From assembly GCF_001476905.1 (NCBI RefSeq), contig NZ_LDTE01000124.1, positions 1 through 61,706 on the forward strand: a stretch of DNA of 61,706 nt, read 5' to 3'. The translations under genes were made by a program, and so were the position numbers. The notes beneath the pieces are model-generated. The model was not told where the DNA came from. It saw nothing but the letters and a program-made list of their open reading frames with translations, and searched no databases. Below, in pieces: positions 34,409 to 43,347 of the stretch; within the stretch, counting starts at the first letter, position 1; each line of letters starts with the position of its first letter. The stretch comes from Sphingomonas sanguinis. Lineage in GTDB: Bacteria; Pseudomonadota; Alphaproteobacteria; Sphingomonadales; Sphingomonadaceae.

Positions 34409-35269
34409 ATGATGAAATTCTGGATGGCGGGGGCCATGGCCTCGGCGTTGGTCGCCACGCCGGTGATGGCGCAGGACAGTGCCTATGCCGGTGAGGACGA
34501 CGCACCCTTTTCGGGGGCCTATATCGGCGGCAGCTTCGGCTATGACGTGCAGCCCAACGATGTCGGCTCGCGCTTCCTGTTCGACCGCAATCTGGACGGC
34601 CGGTTCGGCGATGTCGTGACGACCGCGGCCGGGGCCAATGCCTTCTCGCCGGGCTTCTGCAATGGCCGCGCGCGTAGCGTTCTGTCGCCGCAGAACGCCG
34701 CGACCGGTTGCGACAACGACAAGGATGGCATCGCCTATTATGGCCGCGTCGGGCTCGACCATCAGGCGGGCAACATCGTGTACGGCGTGGTCGGCGAGTT
34801 CGGTAAGTCGGAGATCACCGACAGCGTCTCGGCCTTTTCGACGACGCCTGCCTGGTACACCTTTACCCGCAGCATCGACTGGGAAGCCTCGGCGCGCGGA
34901 CGCCTGGGCTATGCGGCGAACAAGACGCTGTTCTACGGCACGTTCGGCGGCGGTTATGCCCGGATCAACCGTGAGTTCGCGACCTCGAACGGATCGAACG
35001 CCTTTGCGATCAGCGGCAAGCGCAACCAGTTCGGCTTCCTCGGCGGCGGTGGTATCGAACAGAAGATCGGGCGCAACTTCTCGATCGGCATGGAATATAT
35101 GTACCACCAGTATCGCGACGACGACACGCGCGTCCGGGTGACGCAGGGTTCGGCACTGGGGAACAACCCGTTCGTGCTGGCCCCGAATACGACGGGTACG
35201 GATATCCGCCGGTCGGATGACAAGTTCCGCTGGCACAGCCTTCGCGCCACGGCAGCGTTCCGGTTCTGA
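34409..35269 (+). CDS. Outer-membrane beta-barrel protein
   Basis: This 286-residue protein has a signal peptide (MKFWMAGAMASALVATPVMAQ) and alternating hydrophobic strands ending in an aromatic residue (ATAAFRF), typical of a small porin-like OMP. A GAYIGGSFGYD N-terminal segment and a GMEYMYHQYRDDD late strand fit the OmpA-like or opacity family. The start ATG at 34409 has GGGAG 5 bases away. It is divergent from parE. Ligand or function is unknown. Confidence 0.85.
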   Translation: MMKFWMAGAMASALVATPVMAQDSAYAGEDDAPFSGAYIGGSFGYDVQPNDVGSRFLFDRNLDGRFGDVVTTAAGANAFSPGFCNGRARSVLSPQNAATGCDNDKDGIAYYGRVGLDHQAGNIVYGVVGEFGKSEITDSVSAFSTTPAWYTFTRSIDWEASARGRLGYAANKTLFYGTFGGGYARINREFATSNGSNAFAISGKRNQFGFLGGGGIEQKIGRNFSIGMEYMYHQYRDDDTRVRVTQGSALGNNPFVLAPNTTGTDIRRSDDKFRWHSLRATAAFRF

Positions 35270-35343
35270 TGAAAGGGGCGTTTCCTGGTGGAGCCGCCCT
35301 TTTTACAGGAGGTGAGGGACGTCCCCGGAAGCAAGCACTTTTG

Positions 35344-35364
35344 CCCTAAGCGACTTGCTTAGGG
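35344..35364 (+). terminator. Hairpin downstream of the OMP gene
   Basis: CCCTAAGC and GCTTAGGG pair perfectly over a 5-base loop, 75 bases after the OMP stop. There is no T run. It may be a terminator or an unrelated repeat fragment. Confidence 0.4.
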
Positions 35365-35419
35365 TGCCGCGGATCGATCCTGTAGCCACTGTTCCCCAGC
35401 CTTCGCCGGGAAACAGGAA

Positions 35420-35460
35420 AAGAAAAAGCCCGCCGGTCGCGAAACCGGCGGGCTTTTCCT
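35420..35460 (-). terminator. Strong bidirectional intrinsic terminator for gcrA
   Basis: A 14-pair stem (35424-35437 with 35444-35457) is flanked by T or A runs on both strands. On the minus strand the stem is followed by TTTTTCTTTT, so it terminates gcrA, 14 bases after its stop. It could also act on plus-strand transcripts of the OMP gene. Confidence 0.9.
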
Positions 35461-35473
35461 ATTCGACCCAAAC

Positions 35474-36142
35474 TCAGCGGACGCGCGGGCCGCCAAAGGG
35501 CAAGGGCGGCGGCGGACGGCGGTCGCGGCGGGGCAGCTGTGCCTGATAGGCATGGCCGCAATGCGCGACGCAGTAGGGGAAGCCCGGATTCACCTTGTCG
35601 CCGCAGAAGTGGAAGTCCGGCTCGCCCGGATGGCCGATCGGCCATTTGCAGATGCGGTCGTTCAGGTCGAGCAGCGAGGTCTTGCCCGCCATTTCGGGGC
35701 TGGGCTTGGCCGGGACCAGACGGCGCGGCGGGGCAGGCGAGGGCGGGGGCTGCTGCTCGCCGGGCGACTGGCGTACGAAGCCGCCGGGGCCGACCGACCG
35801 CAGGATCGGTTGCGGCTCGCGCGGCTTGGCGGGTTCGGCTTCGATTTCGCTGTCCGGCTCGTCCTCGGCCACGAAGGGCGATGGCTCAGGCTCGGGTTCC
35901 GGCGCGGGAGGGGGCGGCGGAGGTGGAGGTGGAGGTGCGGCTACGACCGGTTCGGCCGCGGGCGCTGCGGCGGGCTCATTGGCCTTCACCGGCGACGGAC
36001 GCGCCTGCAGGCCCAGGCGGTGCGCCTTGCCGATCACCGCGTTGCGGCTGACCCCGCCCAGAGCTTCGGCGATCTGGCTGGCGGTCTGACCCGCTTCCCA
36101 CATCGTCCTGAGCGTATCGATCCGCTCATCGGTCCACGACAT
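35474..36142 (-). CDS. gcrA: GcrA cell-cycle regulator
   Basis: This 222-residue protein is the alphaproteobacterial GcrA, which works with RNA polymerase sigma70 at promoters methylated by CcrM (GAnTC). The DNA-binding N-terminus begins MSWTDERIDTLRTMWEAG, followed by GGVSRNAVIGKAHRLGL. A long linker rich in Pro, Glu and Ala contains a run of ten prolines. The C-terminal sigma-interacting domain has DLNDRICKWPIGHPGEPDFH, then FCGDKVNPGFPYC. The linker makes it longer than the Caulobacter protein (about 170). It is divergent from the ABC permease. Confidence 0.96.
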   Translation of the reverse strand: MSWTDERIDTLRTMWEAGQTASQIAEALGGVSRNAVIGKAHRLGLQARPSPVKANEPAAAPAAEPVVAAPPPPPPPPPPAPEPEPEPSPFVAEDEPDSEIEAEPAKPREPQPILRSVGPGGFVRQSPGEQQPPPSPAPPRRLVPAKPSPEMAGKTSLLDLNDRICKWPIGHPGEPDFHFCGDKVNPGFPYCVAHCGHAYQAQLPRRDRRPPPPLPFGGPRVR

Positions 36143-36223
36143 TCGAAACCTTTCCTCACTTCATCATCGCAACCGCCAGTCATCGTACCGGGTTGCGGGC
36201 GGCCACGGCAACCGTTACGCGCT

Positions 36224-37081
36224 ATGGCGATGAGCAGCCAGCCCCCCCTCGGTGAAATCCACTCGGCGGTGCGTGCCGCCCCCGGTGAGCCCGTCATTCG
36301 GAACATCAACTGGGGCGGCCTCAGAACCCTCTATATCAAGGAGGTGCGCCGTTTCTTCAAGGTGCAGCTCCAGACGATCTGGGCTCCGTCGGTCACCACG
36401 CTTCTTTATCTCATCATTTTCACCACCGCTTTGGGTGGCCGCCACGCTGTGCCGGTCGCTGGCATGCAGGTGCCGTTCGCCGATTTCATCGCGCCGGGCC
36501 TGATCGTGATGGGCATGATGAACAATGCCTTCGCCAATGCCAGCTTCTCGCTGCTGGTCGGCAAGATCCAGGGGACGATCGTCGATTATCTGATGCCGCC
36601 GCTCTCCACCGCCGAGCTGCTGGCCGCGCTTGTCGGTGGCGCGGTGACGCGCGCGGTGCTGGTCGGGGTGACCGTCTGGGCGGCGATGGCGATCTGGCCT
36701 GGAGTGCATGTCACGCCGCACGCGCTCTTCGCGGTGCTGTGGTTCGGTCTGCTCGGCTCGGTGTTCCTGGCGCTGCTGGGCGTGCTGACCTCGATCTGGG
36801 CGGAGAAGTTCGACCATGCCGCCGCCGTCACCAACTTCGTGGTGGTGCCGCTGTCGCTGCTGTCGGGCACCTTCTACTCGGTCGACGGGCTGGCCCCCGC
36901 CTTCCGCGCGATCAGCCATGCCAACCCGTTCTTCTATGTCATTTCGGGCTTCCGCTATGGCTTTCTGGGCCTCGCCGACTCGCCGGTGACGCTGGGCGGG
37001 TTCGTCGTGCTCGGCATCGATATCGTGATGGCGATCCTCTGCTACGTCCTGCTGCGCAAGGGCTGGAAGCTGAAGAACTGA
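36224..37081 (+). CDS. ABC-2 type transporter permease
   Basis: This protein of about 285 residues has six transmembrane helices in the ABC-2/DrrB-NodJ pattern, beginning with the amphipathic LRTLYIKEVRRFFKVQLQTIWAP. The first helix contains TTLLYLIIFTTALG, and the last motif resembles GFRYGFLGL. It probably works with an ATPase encoded elsewhere; none is adjacent. The ATG at 36224 (or 36230) gives MSSQPPLGEIHSA; there is no clear ribosome site. An intrinsic terminator begins at its stop codon. Confidence 0.9.
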   Translation: MAMSSQPPLGEIHSAVRAAPGEPVIRNINWGGLRTLYIKEVRRFFKVQLQTIWAPSVTTLLYLIIFTTALGGRHAVPVAGMQVPFADFIAPGLIVMGMMNNAFANASFSLLVGKIQGTIVDYLMPPLSTAELLAALVGGAVTRAVLVGVTVWAAMAIWPGVHVTPHALFAVLWFGLLGSVFLALLGVLTSIWAEKFDHAAAVTNFVVVPLSLLSGTFYSVDGLAPAFRAISHANPFFYVISGFRYGFLGLADSPVTLGGFVVLGIDIVMAILCYVLLRKGWKLKN

Positions 37082-37105
37082 AACGGATCAGCTTTTCCGT
37101 TTTTT
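37081..37105 (+). terminator. Intrinsic terminator after the ABC permease
   Basis: AAACGGA (37081-37087) pairs with TCCGTTT (37096-37102) and runs into a T stretch. The stem begins within the stop codon. Termination before queC is likely. Confidence 0.75.
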
Positions 37106-37278
37106 AACCGTCCTGTTGCTAAAAGAGGGCTCTGCTTCAGCAGCGGAATCTCCCTCGCCCGGGTCCAGCATGCCCGGTCAGGTCCTTGGCGGGATCGGCT
37201 TGGCCGTCCCGCCGCTTCTTCCCTCCATGATCCCTGGCATTGCAACCGCGCGCCAATCGGCGTAGCGCGGGCAGCATC

Positions 37279-37974
37279 ATGACATCTTCTGCTCCCATGG
37301 CGGTCGTGCTCGTTTCGGGCGGGCTGGACTCGATGATTTCCGCTGCCTCGGCCAAGGCCGCAGGCTACCGCATCCTCGCCCTTTCGGTGGACTATAACCA
37401 GCGCCACCAGATCGAACTCGCCGCCGCCCGCCGAGTCGCGCACGAACTGGGCGCCGAACGGCACATCATCCTGCCGCTCGACCTGTCCGCCTTCGGCGGA
37501 TCGGCGCTGACCGCCGATATCGAGGTTCCCAAGGACGGCGTGCAGCCGGGCATTCCGGTCACCTATGTCCCTGCGCGCAACACGATCTTCCTCAGCCTGG
37601 CGCTGGGTTGGGCCGAGGCGGCGGGCGCGCGCGACCTGTTCATCGGCGTCAATGCGCTCGACTATTCGGGCTATCCCGATTGCCGGCCCGAGTTCATTTC
37701 CGCCTTCGAGGGGCTGGCCGAGATCGCGACCAAGGCGGGTGTCGAGGGCCAGCCGTTCAAGATCCACGCGCCGCTCCAGCACATGACCAAGGCCGATATC
37801 GTGCGCGAAGGCACGCGGCTGGGCGTCGACATGGGGCTGAGCTGGTCCTGCTACGACCCGGCACCGGGCGGGCTGCATTGCGGCCGCTGCGACAGCTGCC
37901 GCCTGCGGTCCAAGGGTTTCGAGGAAGCGGGCATCCCCGATCCCACCGCCTATGCGGTCAAGCCGCAGGGCTGA
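37279..37974 (+). CDS. queC: 7-cyano-7-deazaguanine synthase
   Basis: This 231-residue enzyme makes preQ0 from 7-carboxy-7-deazaguanine, ammonia and ATP in queuosine synthesis. The PP-loop is [10 protein letters not shown] near the N-terminus, and four zinc cysteines sit in [18 protein letters not shown]. Length is standard. The ATG at 37279 is preferred over 37240. It is followed 4 bases later by queE. The upstream 170 bases show no preQ1 riboswitch that I can recognise. Confidence 0.96.
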   Translation: MTSSAPMAVVLVSGGLDSMISAASAKAAGYRILALSVDYNQRHQIELAAARRVAHELGAERHIILPLDLSAFGGSALTADIEVPKDGVQPGIPVTYVPARNTIFLSLALGWAEAAGARDLFIGVNALDYSGYPDCRPEFISAFEGLAEIATKAGVEGQPFKIHAPLQHMTKADIVREGTRLGVDMGLSWSCYDPAPGGLHCGRCDSCRLRSKGFEEAGIPDPTAYAVKPQG

Positions 37975-37978
37975 GCCG

Positions 37979-38611
37979 ATGAGCTACGCCGTCAAGGAAA
38001 TGTTCCTGACGCTCCAGGGCGAAGGCGTGCAGGCCGGGCGGCGCGCGGTGTTCGTGCGCTTTGCGGGCTGCAACCTATGGTCGGGCCGCGAGCAGGACCG
38101 GGCGAGCGCCATCTGCCGCTTCTGCGACACCGATTTCGTCGGTGTCGATGGCCTGGGCGGTGGGCGTTTCGCCGATGCGGATGCACTGGTCGCGGCGGTC
38201 GAGGGCTTCTGGGGCGAGTCGCGGAACGAACGCTTCGTCGTGCTGACCGGGGGCGAACCGATGCTCCAGGTCGACGATGCCTTGGTCGATGCCCTCCACG
38301 CCGCGGGATTCTTCATCGCGATCGAGAGCAACGGCACGATCGCCGCGCATCCGGGCATCGACTGGGTGTGCATCAGCCCCAAGGCAGGGTCTGAGGTCGT
38401 CCAGCGTTCCGGGCAGGAATTGAAGCTGGTCTGGCCGCAGGCGGGAATCGACCCGGCCGAGGTCGAGGGATGGGACTTTGCGAACCATCTGCTCCAGCCG
38501 CTCGACGATCCCCGGGCGGAAGAAAACCGCGAGGTGTGTATTGCCATGGTGATGGAGCGCCCGCGCTGGCGGCTGACGCTCCAGACGCACAAAATGCTGG
38601 GGCTGCGGTAA
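37979..38611 (+). CDS. queE: 7-carboxy-7-deazaguanine synthase
   Basis: This 210-residue radical SAM enzyme converts 6-carboxytetrahydropterin to 7-carboxy-7-deazaguanine. The iron-sulphur cluster motif is the expanded CX14CX2C type, with cysteines in GCNLWSG and AICRFCDTD, rather than the usual CX3CX2C. This expansion marks one QueE subclass. It follows queC by 4 bases. The queD and queF genes are not in the window. A repeat element follows the stop by 5 bases. Confidence 0.94.
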   Translation: MSYAVKEMFLTLQGEGVQAGRRAVFVRFAGCNLWSGREQDRASAICRFCDTDFVGVDGLGGGRFADADALVAAVEGFWGESRNERFVVLTGGEPMLQVDDALVDALHAAGFFIAIESNGTIAAHPGIDWVCISPKAGSEVVQRSGQELKLVWPQAGIDPAEVEGWDFANHLLQPLDDPRAEENREVCIAMVMERPRWRLTLQTHKMLGLR

Positions 38612-38616
38612 ATTCC

Positions 38617-38738
38617 ATTCCTCCCCTGTAAGGGGAGGGGGACCATGCGGAGCATGGTGGAGGGGTGTCCCCCTCTCGATAGCGGGACACCCCTCCGCCA
38701 GGCCTACGGCCTGCCACCTCCCCTTAACGGGGAGGAAT
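38617..38738. repeat. 122-bp intergenic element, third copy of the family
   Basis: The ends (38617-38638 and 38717-38738) pair over 20 of 22 positions. Internal hairpins are CCATGC-gga-GCATGG and AGGCC-tac-GGCCT around GGAGGGGTGTCCC/GGGACACCCCTCC. It lies between convergent queE and the LytTR regulator gene, touching within 6 bases of each stop. It may be a bidirectional terminator. Confidence 0.9.
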
Positions 38739-38743
38739 AAGAG

Positions 38744-39541
38744 TCAATGAACGAACCGCGCCACCACGTCGCGGTAGCTGCGCGACACCTTCACCTGCGC
38801 GCCCGATTCCAGCAGCAGGAAGCATTCGCCATTGGTGTGCGGCTTGACCTGCTTGACCAAGTCCAGGTTCACGATGGTCGAGCGGTGCACCCGCTGGAAG
38901 CGCCGCGGGTCCAGCCGCTTTTCCAAGTCCTTCATCGTCTCGCGCAGGACCAGCGAATTGTCGCCGGTGTTGATGACCATATAGTCGCCCGCCGCCTCGA
39001 TCATCTCGATCGTGTCGACATCGACGCGGAAGATCTGGCCGCGGTCCTTGATGTTGATGAGCTTCTCGAACCGGCTCGCTGCGACTTCGCCGCCTTCGTT
39101 CAGGTCGGTCACTGCGTCGGGGGCATGTTCGGCCAGCACTTCCTTCAGCTTCTCGACCTCGCCGGCACCGCGCTTCTCGTTCAGCCGCTGGCGCACGCGG
39201 TCGAGCGTGTCGGCCAGCCGCGCCTCCTCGACCGGCTTCATCAGATAATCGACCGCCTGCGCCTCGAACGCGCGCAGGGCATGGTCGGAATAGGCGGTGA
39301 CGAAGACGAACAGCGGCGGCTCGACCTCCATCAGGCCCTGGATCACCGAAAAGCCGTCGAAACCCGGCATCTGGATGTCGAGGAAGACGAGGTCGGGCTT
39401 GTGCGTCTTGATCGCGCGGATCGCCTCGCGCCCGTTCGAGCAGCGCTCGATAATCTCGACGTCTTCGTGCGCCTGGAGACGGATCTCCAGTCCCTGGATC
39501 GCCAGGGGCTCGTCGTCGACGAGGATGGTGCGGATGGTCAT
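38744..39541 (-). CDS. LytTR family response regulator
   Basis: This 265-residue regulator has a receiver domain (TILVDDEPLAIQGLE, phospho-acceptor in LVFLDIQMPG, FVTAYSDHALRAFEAQAVDYLMKPV) and a C-terminal LytTR DNA-binding domain (RGQIFRVDVDTIEMIEAAGDY; RFQRVHRSTIVNL). A linker of about 40 residues separates them. It overlaps the sensor kinase gene by 4 bases, so the pair is co-expressed and cognate. Its target is unknown. Confidence 0.95.
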   Translation of the reverse strand: MTIRTILVDDEPLAIQGLEIRLQAHEDVEIIERCSNGREAIRAIKTHKPDLVFLDIQMPGFDGFSVIQGLMEVEPPLFVFVTAYSDHALRAFEAQAVDYLMKPVEEARLADTLDRVRQRLNEKRGAGEVEKLKEVLAEHAPDAVTDLNEGGEVAASRFEKLINIKDRGQIFRVDVDTIEMIEAAGDYMVINTGDNSLVLRETMKDLEKRLDPRRFQRVHRSTIVNLDLVKQVKPHTNGECFLLLESGAQVKVSRSYRDVVARFVH

Positions 39542-40677
39542 GCGGCCTCTCTGTTCACATTCTCAAGCTGGAAGGGGATCTCGATCTCGACCGAGAAGCC
39601 TCCAGCCGGCGCGGAGCGGGATTCGAACCGGTGGTCCGGGCCATAAGCCTGGGCCAGCCGTTCGCGGATATTGGACAGTCCAACGCCGGTCGAAACGCTT
39701 GAGGAATGGCGGATTTCGTGCAAGCCGGGGCCGGTATCGGATACGGCGATCCGCACCCGTTGCCCGACCAGTCGCACATCGACGCGGATTTCCGCGCCTT
39801 CCTCCTGCGGCGTGACGGCGTATTTGATGGCATTCTCGACCAGCGGTTGCAGCAGCAGCGAGGGCAGGCGCGCGCGTTCGGCCCGCGGGTCGATCTCGAA
39901 ACTCGGGCGCAGGCGATCCTCGAAGCGCATCTTTTCGATTTCGAGATAGAGTTTCAGCGTTTCAACCTCTTGCGCCACGGTCACATGCGCCGTGGGCTCA
40001 TTCGCCAGCGTGTAGCGGAGGAAGGCTGACAGCCGGCTTAACATCGCATTCGCCCGCTCGGTCTGTTTCAGGAGCACCAGCGTCGAGATCGAATTGAGCG
40101 TGTTGAACAAGAAGTGCGGGTTCAACTGATAGCGCAGCATCGCCAGCTGCGCGGTCGAGGCCTGCAGCTCCAGCGCGCGCATCTCATCGATCTGGCTCTC
40201 GACGATCAGATAATAGTTGATCGCGAAATACAGCGCCGACCAGCCCGCCAGCACCTCGAAGGTGATGAACAGGTTGCCGAGCAGCAGCGAGACGGTGACG
40301 CCCGGCTGCGTCGTGGTGATGAACGAGAAGGAAAAGGCGTTGAGCGCGGCATAGAGGAAGGTCGCGGCGGCTAGTGTGGCCAGTGTCAGGAACACGCCCA
40401 TCAGGCGTGGGATGCGGCGGTAATAGCCGTACAGCGTCGAGAGCAGCAGGGTGATGCAATAGCCCAGGATCGCCTCGATGATGATCGGGATGATCTTCTC
40501 GAGCGAAAAGCCGTTGGACACGCCCACGACCGATCGCTGGACCAGATAGCCCGACCAGCCGACCGCCTGCAGCGTCCAGAAGGCGCGCGCCTTGTTCTCG
40601 AAAAACGGCCGGACCGAGGGTTGATCGGTGGCGGCGGGCGAAGCGGAGGAGGTCGCGACGGGCGAGTTCATGGCCAT
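39538..40677 (-). CDS. LytS/YehU-type sensor histidine kinase
   Basis: This protein of about 379 residues has four or five transmembrane helices (within residues 30-170) and then the His_kinase domain with the phospho-acceptor in LNPHFLFNTLNSISTLV. The ATPase motifs include LQPLVENAIKYAV and DTGPG. The ATG at 40677 gives MAMNSPVATSS; a second ATG at 40671 is possible. It is the cognate kinase of the LytTR regulator. It lies downstream of the TonB receptor gene but behind a terminator. Confidence 0.93.
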   Translation of the reverse strand: MAMNSPVATSSASPAATDQPSVRPFFENKARAFWTLQAVGWSGYLVQRSVVGVSNGFSLEKIIPIIIEAILGYCITLLLSTLYGYYRRIPRLMGVFLTLATLAAATFLYAALNAFSFSFITTTQPGVTVSLLLGNLFITFEVLAGWSALYFAINYYLIVESQIDEMRALELQASTAQLAMLRYQLNPHFLFNTLNSISTLVLLKQTERANAMLSRLSAFLRYTLANEPTAHVTVAQEVETLKLYLEIEKMRFEDRLRPSFEIDPRAERARLPSLLLQPLVENAIKYAVTPQEEGAEIRVDVRLVGQRVRIAVSDTGPGLHEIRHSSSVSTGVGLSNIRERLAQAYGPDHRFESRSAPAGGFSVEIEIPFQLENVNREAA

Positions 40678-40728
40678 GGCCGGGTGACGTCTACACGGCC
40701 TGAGGGGCAAGGGCAAAGATTGGGGGAA

Positions 40729-40772
40729 GGGGCAAAAAAGAAGGGCCGCCCTTCCCGAAGGAGGGGCGGCCC
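40729..40772 (-). terminator. Intrinsic terminator after the TonB-dependent receptor
   Basis: GGGCCGCCC (40743-40751) pairs with GGGCGGCCC (40764-40772). On the minus strand the stem is followed by TTCTTTTTTG, a good T run. It separates the receptor from the kinase gene. Confidence 0.85.
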
Positions 40773-40797
40773 CGAAGGTCGTCTCTTACGCCTCGGC

Positions 40798-43347
40798 TTA
40801 GAAGCCGAAGTGGATCGACCCGATGAAGGTGCGCGGCGCGCCGAAGGTGTAGCGCGTTGTGCTGGTGTTGGTGGTGCCGGTGCTGAGGTTGCCGAAGTAA
40901 CGCTCCTTCAGCAGGTTCGACACGTTCAGCTGGAAGAAGGTGTCCTTCAGGCCCAGCGAAGCCATGCTGAACCGCGCGTCCAGATCGACCAGGGTATAGC
41001 CCTTGCTGATCAAGTCGTTGACGTCCGTCACGAAACGGTCGCCGGTATGCTTGGCCTGGATGCCGAACGAGACCGGATCGAAGCGGAACTGGGCGCGACC
41101 GCCATATTGCCACTTCGGCGTCTCGACGACGAACTTGCCCTTGGTCGCGGCCAGCACCGCACCGGTCTGCGGGTTGATCGCATCCTGGAGCAGTTCGGAG
41201 TCGAGGTACGACACGAAGCCGTAGATCGAGAAGTGCTTGCTGGGGTTGATGCCCAGGCTGGCGTCGATGCCCTTGGTCTTGGTCGCGCCGACGTTGCGGT
41301 CGATGCTCAGCGTGCCGCCGCCATCGAGCTGCACCAGCGACGAGATGATGCGGTTGTCATACTTGATGTACCAGCCGGCGACCTGCGCCTGGATCAGGCG
41401 CGAGGTGTAGCGCAGGCCCAGATCGAACGAGTCGGTCTTTTCCGGCTTCACCGCCGCAACCGGCGAGATTTCGACGGAGTCGAACCCGTACAGGTTGTCG
41501 GTACGTGGCACCGAATAGCCCTTCGAGTAGCTGCCGAACATGCCCAGCGTGCTGGTGAAGTTGTAGGTGTAGCCGACATTGGGCAGCACCGCGCTGTAGG
41601 TTTCGACGCGGTTGTTATACGGCGCGGCCAGCGTAACGTTGGGGAGCGTCGCATCGAGCGCGCGAACCTGTGCCGCCGTCTGCGACGTGCAATAGGCGTC
41701 GTTCGAGCTGCCTGCGATCGTCCAGCAATAGTTGCTGAGGTTACGGCGGAAGAACGGCGCGCGCAGGCCGATGGCCAGCTTGAAGCGGTCCTCGAAGAAA
41801 GACCCGCGATATTCACCCGAAATCTGGTGAAGGATTGCATAGGACAGGCGGTTGCGCTTGTTCAGCACGTTGCCCGCTGCATCCTTGACCGCATAGGGGC
41901 CTTCGCCGTCGAGAGCGCTGAACGGCTCGCGGGGATCGCCCCACGGGGTGAGCAGGCTGGCTTCGCCGGTCTGACGGTGACGCGCGCGGTCCCAAGTATA
42001 GGCGATACGCACCAGGTTGTCGTCGTTGATCTGGTAGCGCAGGCCCGCAATCGCGGTGAAGCGCTGCGTCCGGGTGTTGGACGGGAAGTAGACGCGGACA
42101 TAATCCAGCGCATCGCCGTCGCCGTTCAGATCGGCACCCGCCGCGATGCCCGCACCGACGCGGGTATATTGGTTGGTGTAGACGTTCTGCAGGAAGCCAT
42201 CACGCTCCGAGAACACCGCCGTGCCGCCGCCATTGGCGCGAGTGAACGAATAGGCGCCGTCGAAGGTGAACAGCAGCTTGTCGCTGAGCGTCCAGCGCGA
42301 GTTCAGGCGGACGTTGCCGGTGTTCGAGGGGTTGGCGTTGTAGCCGTAGTAGTTGCCGCAGGTGCTGCGATCGTCTTGCGTGGTGTTGTTGCCGCGCGCT
42401 GCATTGCCCGAGGGCAGGGTGCAGGTGGCGTCGTAGCGATACAGCGACGAGGTGTTGTTGAACACCGTGTCATACTGATCGCGGTTCAGATCGAGCGTAT
42501 AGGGCGTGGCGGGCGAAATGCCGGTGGTCGGGACCACGCCGGTGCCGAGCACGGTGCGGATGTTGCCTAGGCTGGGGTTGCTGTAGAAGTTGTTGCGGTT
42601 TTCGTTATAGTGCGCGGCCAGCGAGATGAAGTCGCCGTTGCTGCCGATCGGCTGATAAATCTTGCCGTTGAACTGGCTCTTGTGGATTTCGCCCGGACCG
42701 CGGAACTGGTTGTAGCGCTGGTTGCTGGCCGACACCCATGCCTTGGTGCCGAACGAGGTCAGCTGGCCCAGGTTCAACAGACCGAACACGCGGTTCATGT
42801 CGTTGGTGCCGTGCGAATAGACCGCAACGGCATGACGATCGTCGGTCGGGATCAGCGAGCGATAGTTGACCGTGCCGCCCGAGGCGCTGGCGGTCGGCGA
42901 GTCGACGTCGGTCGCGCCGAAGTTGACGTTGACCTGCTCGATCAGCTCGGGGTCGAGCTGCTGGTTCGAGTAGATGGCGTAGTTGCCCGAATCGTTCAGC
43001 GGAATGCCGTCGAAGGTCAGCGAGATGCGGTTGCCGTCAAAGCCACGGATGCGGATCTGGCCGCCCGACGAGCCATAAGCATCCGAGTTGGTGAAGCTGA
43101 CGCCCGGAATCTGGTTGATGGTGTCGAGGATCGACTGACCCGGCGCGCGGCGATCGATCAGCTCCTGGGTGATGACGGCCTTCGCCTTGGGCGTATCCGG
43201 GATCTGGATGCCGTTGACGCTGGCCGGTCCACGCTGGCCGGTGACGACGACGTCTTCGACTTCGGCCGAGCCGGTCGACTGGGCGAACGCGACCGAAGGA
43301 AAGGCGAGCGCGGCGACAGCCGTGCCCAGAAGCAGAGTAGTGCGCAT
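40798..43347 (-). CDS. TonB-dependent outer-membrane receptor
   Basis: This 849-residue receptor has a signal peptide (LLLGTAVAALAFPSVAFAQ), a plug domain (IPDTPKAKAVITQELI; QIRIRGFDGNRISLTFDGIPLND), a 22-strand barrel and a terminal aromatic residue (IGSIHFGF). The segment VEDVVVTGQR near residue 32 is the TonB box. The ribosome site AAGGGG lies just before the ATG at 43347. The substrate is not evident from sequence; no siderophore or sugar-uptake gene is adjacent. The downstream two-component system may regulate it but is not proven to. Confidence 0.95.
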   Translation of the reverse strand: MRTTLLLGTAVAALAFPSVAFAQSTGSAEVEDVVVTGQRGPASVNGIQIPDTPKAKAVITQELIDRRAPGQSILDTINQIPGVSFTNSDAYGSSGGQIRIRGFDGNRISLTFDGIPLNDSGNYAIYSNQQLDPELIEQVNVNFGATDVDSPTASASGGTVNYRSLIPTDDRHAVAVYSHGTNDMNRVFGLLNLGQLTSFGTKAWVSASNQRYNQFRGPGEIHKSQFNGKIYQPIGSNGDFISLAAHYNENRNNFYSNPSLGNIRTVLGTGVVPTTGISPATPYTLDLNRDQYDTVFNNTSSLYRYDATCTLPSGNAARGNNTTQDDRSTCGNYYGYNANPSNTGNVRLNSRWTLSDKLLFTFDGAYSFTRANGGGTAVFSERDGFLQNVYTNQYTRVGAGIAAGADLNGDGDALDYVRVYFPSNTRTQRFTAIAGLRYQINDDNLVRIAYTWDRARHRQTGEASLLTPWGDPREPFSALDGEGPYAVKDAAGNVLNKRNRLSYAILHQISGEYRGSFFEDRFKLAIGLRAPFFRRNLSNYCWTIAGSSNDAYCTSQTAAQVRALDATLPNVTLAAPYNNRVETYSAVLPNVGYTYNFTSTLGMFGSYSKGYSVPRTDNLYGFDSVEISPVAAVKPEKTDSFDLGLRYTSRLIQAQVAGWYIKYDNRIISSLVQLDGGGTLSIDRNVGATKTKGIDASLGINPSKHFSIYGFVSYLDSELLQDAINPQTGAVLAATKGKFVVETPKWQYGGRAQFRFDPVSFGIQAKHTGDRFVTDVNDLISKGYTLVDLDARFSMASLGLKDTFFQLNVSNLLKERYFGNLSTGTTNTSTTRYTFGAPRTFIGSIHFGF

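Noticed and set aside
37106..37278. preQ1 riboswitch before queC
   Set aside because: I could not find the short hairpin with the A-rich tail of preQ1-I or a convincing preQ1-II fold.
40621..42570. Plus-strand frame of about 650 codons opposite the TonB receptor
   Set aside because: It is a shadow of the receptor gene; the Val/Asp/Arg composition is what antisense GC-rich code gives.
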